From positions 14,921 to 32,418 of the forward strand of contig MU633656.1 of the NCBI GenBank assembly GCA_026770595.1: a stretch of DNA of 17,498 nt, given 5' to 3'. Positions within the stretch are counted from its first letter, which is position 1, and the number at the start of each line of letters is the position of its first letter. The stretch comes from Ochromonadaceae sp. CCMP2298. Its lineage: Eukaryota > Sar > Synurophyceae > Ochromonadales > Ochromonadaceae. This document shows, piece by piece, positions 10,201 through 16,891 of this stretch. The position numbers were made by a program, and so were the translations under genes. The notes under the pieces are model-generated. The model saw only the letters and a program-made list of their open reading frames with translations. It was not told the DNA's origin and searched no databases.

Positions 10201-12412
10201 ACTGCGCACCAAGGAGGTGACCTGGGAGAAGCCTGCCTGCCTGGGCTCTTACGATGCGCCTATGGACCCGCTGGTGTGGATATCAATGCGCGCGAAGACT
10301 GCAGACGGCGCCGAGCTGTCTACCAATGCGCTCAGGCCCGATGAAGACGGACAGGTGAGGCGAGACGAAGCGAAAGCACCGCAGCTGCGACTGCGACTGC
10401 GATTGGCAGCACTCGTCTGTGCTTATCTCCCCTGCCCTCTCGCCCACCTCCTTGTCGCACTGTCTCCCCGTCGCTGTCACTAACCCTACCCCTGTCACTA
10501 TCCCCATCCCTGTCACTATCCCCATCCCTGTCACTATCCCCATCCCTGTCACTATCCCCATCCCTGTCACTATCCCCATCCCTGTCACTGCCACCTCCCC
10601 TCCAGATGGTGCTTCGGTCTATCCCCTTGACCTACTACTACAACCCAGCCAACTGGAAGCAGACCTGGCAGATGCCCTTCGGTGAGCCCCCCCCACTCTC
10701 TGTCTCTGTCGCATTCACCCACTCACCCACTCACCGACTCACCCACTCACCCATTCACACTCTCTCTGTCTCTCATTCTGCCACTCTGCCTATGATTGTT
10801 TTTCGGCCACTGCACCCCCTGCCCTACCCCCACCCCACCCCTACTCGCAGGCACGTTGGAGTGCCAGGTGTGCAGCACGGACTTCGCTCGTCGCTTCCTG
10901 ATGTACGACTCCTTCCAGTACTGCGAGCAGTGCTTCTGCGTGCGCGCACAGGACCTGATCGAGCGAGGCCTGCACCCCAAGCAGGTCACCTTTAAGACCT
11001 TCGACGGCGGCTCAGAGGGAGCGCGGGCCAAGCTCACGTATGAGAAGCTGCAGTCACTGCCGGAGGAGAGTTGGTTCCTTTTGCTGCTGGACGTGGACCC
11101 CACCCTGAAGCAGAGCGAGGCGGAGGAGGTGGCCACGCTCAAGAGGCTACGCAAGCAGGCCCTTGCCAGTGGCAAGAGTGCGAGGAGTGCCAGGAGCGGC
11201 GGGAGCAGCAGGGGTCGGGACGAGGCCCGGCTGTGCGAGATGTGCGACGACAAGCTGGCCGTGTACAAGTGCAAGCAGTGTCGCAAGGCCTACTGCGGCA
11301 ACTGCAACGGTCTCGCGCACGCTGCGCCCGAGACCTCCTTCCACCGGGTCACAGCTTTGGGCGGGGGCGTGGAGGAGGCGGATGCGGAGCTGCTGAGGAG
11401 CATGCATGGGAGCTCCTCCAAGCTCTCCAGCAGCGCCCTCCTCTCGAAGAAGAAGAGCAAGAAAAACAAGAAGAGCAAGAGGGAGGGGAAGACGAAGAAG
11501 GGGCGGGACGGATTCAGCGACGACGACGTCAGCGTGCTGTCTAATATGTCTGGGGACTCTTTCGGAGGCACTGGCACCAGCCGCAGCGGTGCGAGCACTG
11601 GGAAGAAGAGCAAGAGGAGTAAGAGGGACAAGAGCAAGCGGGGGGCGGACTCGGACTCAGAGCGGGATGGGAGCACGGCAGCTAGCAAGGCGTCGAAGAG
11701 GGAGAGGAAGGAGAGGAAGAGGGCACAGGAGCAGGCGCAGGAGTTAGGGGAGTTCGACGCAGATGCGGGGGGAGGGGTGTTGCCCAGTGTGCGCAGCAGC
11801 ACCGGCAAGAAGGCGAAGGGGGAGAAGAAGAAGAAGAAGAGGGGCGAGGGCGACAGCTTCAGCGGATCCGATTCTGAGAGCGCAGGCACGAAGAAGAAGA
11901 AGAAGAAGGAAAAGAAGGACAAGAAGGACAAGAGCGGCAGGGGGGATGACATGAGTGTCCTCACGGGGGCGAGCAGTGACGCTTCGGACCTCGATTCACG
12001 CGGGGGCAAGCAGAAGAAGGAGAGGAAGGAGGGGAAGCAGCGGAAGGAGAAGAGGGGCGAGGGGGTCAAGCTGCCGGACATATACGCCAAGACTGGGAGG
12101 TCGCAGTCAGCTGACGCATCGAAGGACGCGAAGAGGGCCAAGAAGGAGAAGAAGGAGAGGAAGGAGAGGAAGGAGAAGATGAGGGAGGGCGACTCTTCTG
12201 TCTCCTCTCTCGGCACGAGCAAGAGTGGCGCCACTGGCTCTAAGGCGAAGAAGGAGAAAAAGGAGAAGCAGGAAAAGAAGGGGAAGAAGGAGAAGAAAGA
12301 TGACTCCTCTGTCTCCTCCTTCGGAACCGGTACTAGCAAGAGTGGCGCCACTGGTGGCTCGAAGGCTAAGAAGGAGAAAAAGGAGAAGAAGGAAAAGAAG
12401 GAGAAGAGGTGA
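7275..12412 (+). CDS. Large IQ / WW / Cys-finger protein with Lys-rich tail (putative cytoskeletal or ciliary protein)
   Basis: I join exons 7275-7707, 7909-8460, 8625-9842, 10005-10354, 10606-10681 and 10851-12412 to give 1396 residues; every join is a GT-AG site and keeps frame. An EF-hand-like segment (LFDTYDFRRTDQMDWRAF, degenerate loop) lies near 180-205. IQ calmodulin-binding motifs cluster near 428-540 (for example VARGYIARTRRRF and TTIQRMVRGIAARKR), with a further one in exon 4 (VVTMQGYMRTFLARRLLRQ). Long charged helices separate them. A WW domain (HEYFYEELRTKEVTWEKP, first Trp replaced by Phe) lies near 788-812, and a second aromatic segment in exon 5 is weaker. CxxC motifs follow near 879-905 and a B-box-like finger (CEMCDDKLAVYKCKQCRKAY) near 1004-1040. 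From about 1067 to the end the protein is Lys/Ser/Glu-rich. Such calmodulin-binding, WW-bearing proteins are common in ciliated protists. The specific role is unknown. Confidence 0.8.
7708..7908 (+). other. Stop-free 201-bp intron of gene 3 with a 14-bp tandem repeat
   Basis: The intron has donor GTAAGC and acceptor CCCTCAG. Its length is a multiple of three and it has no in-frame stop, so retention would add 67 residues rich in Pro, Ser and Leu. Four exact copies of CTCCCCACCTCCCT fill 7837-7892. I call it an intron because of the splice sites and the low-complexity content. Confidence 0.75.
9843..10004 (+). other. Stop-free 162-bp intron of gene 3
   Basis: The donor is GTGAGATG and the acceptor is CCCCCTCCCAG. 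The length is a multiple of three and there is no in-frame stop, so it can be misread as coding. The content is CT-rich, like the other introns of this gene, and interrupts a charged helix (AAEAARLG / EREKKEKER) that is continuous after splicing. Confidence 0.75.
10490..10589 (+). repeat. 18-bp tandem repeat (5.5 units) in gene 3 intron 4
   Basis: The unit CCCTGTCACTATCCCCAT is repeated five times exactly (10490-10579) with a partial sixth copy. It lies in intron 10355-10605. There are no unique spacers between units, so it is a minisatellite and not a CRISPR array. Confidence 0.97.
12190..12412 (+). repeat. Tandem coding repeat in the Lys-rich tail of gene 3
   Basis: Two units of about 110-120 bp encode DSSVSS(L/F)GT..SKSGATG.SKAKKEKKEK. 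Each joins a short Ser/Gly patch to a Lys/Glu run. Looser copies of the same layout occur earlier in the exon (DDVSVLSNMSG... and DDMSVLTGASSD...), so the tail seems to have grown by unit duplication. Confidence 0.8.
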
Positions 12413-12738
12413 AGTGCGTGCGGTGCTCCCCCCGCATGCGACCCACCCCTCCCAGCCACTATCCACTGTACTGTAGACAATTATAAATAAGTGTAAAAAC
12501 AGAAATCGCGTCTACATGTCTCTACGTTTTCGAGTTACAGGCGATAGGCGGAACGCAGCCAGCGTGGCGCAAAGTTGCAAAATTGTCATGCATCCTACTC
12601 ATCCTAGCAGAGTACGATGTTGTTGTTGTTGTTTTTGTACGATACCGGAAAACGATAGAAACGCAAGGGCAGCAGCGGGTTGACTAGACTCCTCTCTCCC
12701 TCTCTCTCTCCTTCTCTCTCCTTCTCTCTCTCTGCCCT
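12413..12738. other. Intergenic region between convergent genes 3 and 4
   Basis: This 326-bp stretch holds the 3' ends of both genes. A poly(A)-signal-like ATAAATAA lies near 12483-12490 for gene 3. A short TGTTGT run occurs near 12617-12632 and a CT microsatellite at about 12690-12733. I see no gene here. Confidence 0.6.
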
Positions 12739-14330
12739 CTATTTGCTGATCATAGCGAGCAGCAAGTACTCCAGCAAGGTGAAGGGGAACAGCAGCACGT
12801 TCAGGGGGAAGGGCAGCGAGAAGCCGTAGGAGAGCTGGAAGTACAGACCTAGGGCTGCGAGCGCATAGCCGGCCACCTCGTCCATTACGGAGGTCTCAGC
12901 GTCTATGTGCAGAATGTTCATCTCGTGCAGGTACTGCAGCAGGTTGCGGGATAGCATCAGGCCGCCTCTCATGGCGCTGTGCAGGGCGGAGATCACGCGC
13001 TGCACCGTCCAGGCCACGGACACTGCGCAGTAGGAACACGAGGGTAGGACGACCAGTTCGAGCAATCAGAGAGCAGGAGATGGAGAGTAGGAGTAGGAGA
13101 GTTGGGGAGTCAGATACAGTGGTGATGGAATAGCGAGTGGCAGTGGTGTGAGGGGCGTGTCTCTATGTCTCTTTGTCTCTATGTCTGTGTCTCTGTGTAT
13201 GTGTGTCTCTATGTATCTGCATCTGTGTGTCTGTGTGTCTGTGTGTATGAGCGTCTTACCGGCGAACCCCTTGATGGTGTACACCATGGCGGGGCGGCAC
13301 CACTTGCGGTACTCTACGGGCACCGCCTGTTCGAAGGGGGGCAGCAGGTACTTCTCGCAGGGGCGCTGGACGGTGCCGGCGATGGCGTTGCCCAGGGCGA
13401 TGGTCTTGGCGAACTCCAGCTTCAGCGCAGCCATCACCGCCATGCAGCCAGCAGTGATGCCAGTCAACGCGTTCGAGACGCGCTCCGGCTCCACCACCTT
13501 GAGGAAGAGCAGAGACTTGCGGCTCAGCAGCTCTGTGCTGGAGATCTGCAGCACGTCCGCCACCCCATCGTGGTCGTCGTCCTTCTGGTCATCCTTCTCG
13601 TTCTCCTCCACCACGTGCTTGGACTCCTCCAGCAGCATCTTCACACATTCCAAAGTGCTTGCGTACCCGCACATGTTCCAGGCCTCCACCGCAGCGATGG
13701 TGGTGACGAAGGAGCCGCCGAAGAAGCACAGCACGAAGCCTACTCGGAAGCAATGCAAACAGGGGGTAAGACGTGGGCGGGGGGATGCGTGGATATATCA
13801 GCCGGAAAGAGAAGGTGCGTCTCACCGACGAATGTAGGGACCAGCAACATAGGCTTGTAGCACTGGATGGAGATCCAGAAGGCGTTGGCCTTGGCGTACA
13901 GGTCCAGCACGATGGGCACCATCAGCTCCACGAAGTCCACGACCTTGATCACGTAAGGCGTGGCCTTCTTCATGTACGGCTGTATCTGCTTTGGCGAGTT
14001 GTCTATAGCGAGACTCATGTCTGTGTTTAGTGTATAGTGTGTGGGAAGGGGTTAGGAGTTAGGGGTTAGGGTGAGGGTTGAGGGGTAAGGGGTGAAGGGT
14101 TAGGGGTGAGGGGTGAGGGGTAAGGGGTAAGGGGTTAGGGGATAGAGGATAGGGAATAGGGGATAGGGGATAGGGGATACAAGGATATGATGTACGAGGT
14201 AGGGGGTAGGGGGCAGGGGGTAGGGGGTAGGGGTACTGCTGCAGCTGCCCCCCCTCTTACACTTCAAGACGAGCTCCTTCGAGGGCGCTGAGGCCGCCTT
14301 GGCGCCGCTCTTCTTCCCAGTGGTGGCCAT
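12739..14330 (-). CDS. Conserved-looking multi-pass membrane protein with a Ca-loop-like motif
   Basis: Exons on the minus strand are 14330-14261, 14020-13826, 13739-13260 and 13022-12739, giving 342 residues with phase 1 at all three joins. The start ATG at 14330 gives MATTGKKSGAK. Hydrophobic stretches lie near 81-108 (LLVPTFVGFVLCFFGG...), 180-210 and 298-341 (VAGYALAALGLYF... then LPFPLNVLLFPFTLLEYLL), so it is probably an integral membrane protein with no clear signal peptide. Between the first two, residues 142-153 read DDDHDGVADVLQ. This fits an EF-hand-type loop at positions 1, 3, 5, 6 and 9, but position 12 is Gln, not Glu. From memory, similar proteins of unknown function (CFFGGSF, DGxxDVxQI, RGGL..(S/T)RNLL, FPLNVLLFPFT) exist in oomycetes and other protists. 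I know no function. The 3' splice site at the 13739 junction is a tandem acceptor. Confidence 0.82.
13140..13258. repeat. TCTATG / TCTGTG microsatellite in gene 4 intron 3
   Basis: This is an imperfect run of TCTCTATGTCTCT and TGTGTCTG units on the plus strand inside intron 13023-13259 of gene 4. On the coding strand it is purine/AC-rich, unlike most introns here, whose coding strand is pyrimidine-rich throughout. Confidence 0.85.
14047..14236. repeat. Degenerate telomere-like GGGTTA / GGGGTAAG tract in gene 4 intron 1
   Basis: About 190 bp of the plus strand is a degenerate array of GGGGTTAG, GGGGTGAG, GGGGTAAG, GGGATAG and GGGGGTAG units, inside the 240-bp intron 14021-14260 of the minus-strand gene 4. 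The transcript therefore carries the C-rich form. The plus strand has many closely spaced G-runs and could form G-quadruplexes. Confidence 0.9.
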
Positions 14331-14611
14331 ACTGCAGATAGATACGTGGAGGAATGGAAATCTACAGGGATCTCTCTGTGTGCGCACTCTCGATGCTCTT
14401 GGGGAGAGACGAATGAACTCCTGGGGAGAGGTTCAAGAACAGCGATGAACTGCTCTTTGGATCGCGCCATTACGAATTTACAGAGGGAAGTATTGGCGTC
14501 CTCACTTCTAAATTGATACAGGAGACGCGTCAATTACTGTAACAAAAACAGCGCCCTGAAAATTTGATCATCTTCTATTGCTTTTTTCTCTGAGTAGTGT
14601 TTATTTTGCGT

Positions 14612-14639
14612 TTTTCAGGGGTGTTTTGCACCCCGAAAA
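14612..14639. repeat. Hairpin-capable inverted repeat (bulged)
   Basis: GGGGTG at 14618-14623 pairs with CACCCC at 14629-14634 around a TTTTG loop. The stem extends outward as TTTTC with GAAAA, leaving one bulged A. It is the first of several inverted repeats upstream of the recombinase gene. Confidence 0.8.
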
Positions 14640-14643
14640 GTGA

Positions 14644-14752
14644 GCTTTTCCAGCCGACCAGGGCCGGGTAAGTTTTTCGCAGCAAAGGCGTCTGGAAAGA
14701 AAAAAAGTCGGCTGGAAAAGAAAAACGCTCTTTTTCCAGCCGACTTTGCTGC
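14644..14752. repeat. Multi-copy inverted repeat built on GTCGGCTGGAAAA
   Basis: A perfect 16-bp inverted repeat, AAAGTCGGCTGGAAAA at 14704-14719 and its complement at 14732-14747, encloses a 12-base spacer. A further reverse-orientation copy (CTTTTCCAGCCGAC) sits at 14645-14658, and a diverged forward copy (GCAGCAAAGGCGTCTGGAAA) at 14679-14698. The right arm continues as CTTTGCTGC (14744-14752), matching GCAGCAAAG at 14679-14687. Such repeated, oppositely oriented sites are what a tyrosine recombinase could bind, but that is inference. Confidence 0.85.
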
Positions 14753-14770
14753 AAAGCGGGCCGTTAGCGA

Positions 14771-14812
14771 AAATTCCAGCTTCAACCTTCGCCCAAAGCT
14801 GAAATTTGGGCG
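14771..14812. repeat. Two overlapping inverted repeats
   Basis: CGCCCAAA (14790-14797) pairs with TTTGGGCG (14805-14812). Overlapping this, AAATTCCAGCTT (14771-14782) pairs with AAGCTGAAATTT (14796-14807) with one mismatch. The two foldings are mutually exclusive. Confidence 0.75.
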
Positions 14813-14871
14813 GTGGAGCGCAAGGATACTGCTACGTCAAGCTGCGAGAAGCTGGTCGCTGTTCATAATGA

Positions 14872-16680
14872 ATGCTCTCAACCGCGAATTTCAACATCCA
14901 CAAGATCACCATGTACCGCGCCGAGTGTGCTTCCGAGAGCAGCGACAGCGAGACCGAGAGCGACTTCGAAAACAGACCCATCGAGGGAATCATTCTTCAG
15001 CAGCGATGCGACGAGGACTTCGAGCGGCTGTTGGAGGGCGGAGAGGACCCCAACTACATCGAAGAGCTGGAGCTGAGAGAGTTAAGGAGACCTTGGGGGC
15101 TGGAGAAGCCGATCTACGTCCAGTTCGAGGAGACCTTCCCCTCCGCGAAGAAGTATCGCAAGGAGGTGGTCAAGGTGCTCGTGTTCCATGAGGACCAGGT
15201 GAAGTGTGAAGAAGAGGACTTGGTGACCAACATCACCGAGTACTTCAAGCAGTCTTACCTGGCCTCGCTGGAGGACGCAGAGGTGGTGGAGGGAGGCCTA
15301 CCACCTCTGGCCAGCACCACTCTGCGCTCAGTCCTCAGCATGATCTCCAAGTTCTGGAAGTACACCGGCCGCGGTGACTTCAAGCTGGCCGCGCCACTCA
15401 TCGTGGACAGGCTGGCCAGCTGGGACAAACAACATGTGACCAAGAAGTCCAAGACGCTGACCACGGAGAACCTCAGTGAGTGATATCGGCCTCTGCTTGA
15501 AGATTACACAATATAATTGACTAACTCTCTTTCCTCCCACACCACACAAACAACACCTGCAGCTGACCTGCACCAGCTGCCAGACACAGCGCTGCACGTC
15601 CTGCTTAAGTGCTACGCGACGGTAGCGGTCGCCATGGCAGGTAGGAACAAGGAGATCTACGGACTGAAGGTGGGCGACTTCACCAAGGTCTCCGACGCTC
15701 AGGGAGAGAAGGCCGCCTACCACATCAGCTTCAAGGGGTGCAAAAACAAGTCCACCACAAACACCGACAGAGAGCTGACCGTTGTCAAGTGCGTGAAGGG
15801 GGTGAAGGTAAGTATTATAGTATTTAACATTACAGACTCGCATTACTAACCATACTCTCTGGTCTACCCCTACTGTACTGTCTAGGCGATCGACCGATAC
15901 CGCAACCTCGCAGGCGCCGGAGGCGACACCCCTGTTAACAGGGACAAGAAGTTCTTCCGCCGGATCTCACAGACCAAGGCTGACAAGCTGAAGTGCGCCT
16001 TCAGCGCCCAGAACATCGGGTACGGCAGACTGGCGGGTTTGGGGCGGGAGATCGCCGAGGCTCTGGGGCTGCGCAGCCCCAAGAAGGTCACGGGCCACTG
16101 GGCCAGAAGAACTGCGCTGTCGCGGGGAGCGGACAAGGGGATGAACCTGCTCCAGCTGAAGGCGATGTCCAGGTGAGTAGAACAGCATACTTGTTATATA
16201 TTACAAACTATTATAACTAACCCTAAATCCCTACTGCCCACTCACCAAATCCCTACTAACCCTAAATCCCTACTATGCAGACACAAGGGAGACTCGGCGG
16301 TCCAGGGCTACATCGACAACGGCATGCCCATGAAGATGGTGGCTGCTGATGCGATGGCCCTGGACGACGACGATGAGGGCTGGGGAGAGCTGACTCAGGC
16401 GAAGGCCTCCTCCCGCGCCCAAGCCGACCAAGACGACCCGTACGAAGATCTTCGCGGTCCCCTGCCCTACTGGCCGAACCTCAAGGAGAACGGCATGAAC
16501 AACATCGGCTCCGCCCCCCTCGACCCGAGGAGCGATAAGCGCAAGAACAAGCGCCCCCTCGCTGCCTTGCAGGATGGGGGCAACACCTACCACGTGACTC
16601 TCAACATCACGGGGGACGTGAACGCCGGCCTCTCCCTCTTCACCAAGGATGCTTCCGGGGCGCCCCAGGCCGACCTATAG
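14872..16680 (+). CDS. Spliced Crypton-type tyrosine recombinase (YR)
   Basis: Exons 14872-15475, 15563-15807, 15886-16172 and 16281-16680 join at phases 1, 0 and 2 to give 511 residues. An acidic N-terminus (SESSDSETESDFEN) precedes a helical core-binding region ending near residue 205, with the motif TTLRSVLSMISKFWKY at 149-164. The catalytic domain follows. R229 lies in AMAGRNKEIYGLKVGDF, a Lys-rich strand at 255-264 (HISFKGCKNK) supplies a lysine candidate, and H354-x-x-R357, H380 and Y389 complete the set. From R357 to H380 there are 22 intervening residues, and from H380 to Y389 there are eight, exactly the spacing I know from classic integrases. About 120 residues follow the tyrosine and end in an uncharacterised segment (TYHVTLNITGDVNAGL). 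Known YRs cut and rejoin DNA through the tyrosine. No reverse transcriptase is visible nearby, so Crypton-like fits better than DIRS-like. A start at the in-frame ATG 14911 (MYRAEC) is equally possible. Confidence 0.85.
16216..16274 (+). repeat. 20-bp direct repeat containing CTAAC in recombinase intron 3
   Basis: ACTAACCCTAAATCCCTACT occurs at 16216-16235 and 16255-16274, inside intron 16173-16280. Each copy carries a branch-point-like CTAAC and a telomere-like CCCTAAA. The second copy ends just before the TATGCAG acceptor. Confidence 0.9.
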
Positions 16681-16728
16681 GCAGGCAAGCCTGCCCTACT
16701 AAGCCTCGCAGCCAGTTGAACTGGCTGC
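16681..16728. repeat. Two palindromes between the convergent genes 5 and 6
   Basis: Directly after the recombinase stop codon, GCAGGC (16681-16686) pairs with GCCTGC (16689-16694). Next, GCAGCCAGTT (16708-16717) and AACTGGCTGC (16719-16728) form a perfect 10-bp inverted repeat around a single G. They could be 3'-end hairpins or protein-binding sites. Confidence 0.85.
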
Positions 16729-16752
16729 CACGCTCTTGCATTGTTAGCACTG

Positions 16753-16781
16753 TAGACTAGACCAGCCTTAGATTAGACCAG
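16753..16781. repeat. Short direct repeat TAGAYTAGACCAG
   Basis: TAGACTAGACCAG (16753-16765) is followed by TAGATTAGACCAG (16769-16781), with one mismatch in 13. It lies between the convergent genes 5 and 6. Confidence 0.8.
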
Positions 16782-16891
16782 TCAAGTGCCTTTGCCCCTG
16801 TAAATCTAAAACAGATCAGGATGAACAGAAGTTCTTTTTTAATATTAAGACAGTGGCAAATAACCAGGGCACTACACTAAGGCAAAAAACC

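Larger units (their letters stand above)
14331..14871. promoter_or_regulatory. Divergent 5' region between gene 4 and the recombinase gene
   Basis: This 541-bp region separates the ATGs of gene 4 (minus) and gene 5 (plus). The part next to gene 4 is unremarkable. From about 14575 it becomes AT-rich, and 14612-14812 is packed with inverted repeats, described separately. It could hold both the recombinase promoter and one end of a mobile element. Confidence 0.5.

Noticed and set aside
10490-10589. CRISPR-like regular repeat
   Set aside because: The 18-bp units are directly adjacent without unique spacers, inside a eukaryotic intron; it is a minisatellite.
11290-12480. 396-residue minus-strand frame rich in Phe and Leu that could look like a membrane protein
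   Set aside because: It is the antisense of AAG/GAG-rich Lys/Glu codons in gene 3, which yields artificial poly-Phe/Leu.
13148-13860. Plus-strand frames of about 230 residues across gene 4
   Set aside because: They begin in a microsatellite and run antisense to the spliced membrane-protein exons.
14047-14236. True telomere or chromosome end
   Set aside because: The units are degenerate, the tract lies within an intron, and coding genes continue on both sides.
14640-15191. 183-residue plus-strand frame overlapping the recombinase start
   Set aside because: It has an Arg-rich composition typical of a frame shift of gene 5 and no domain; its upstream half lies in the inverted-repeat cluster.
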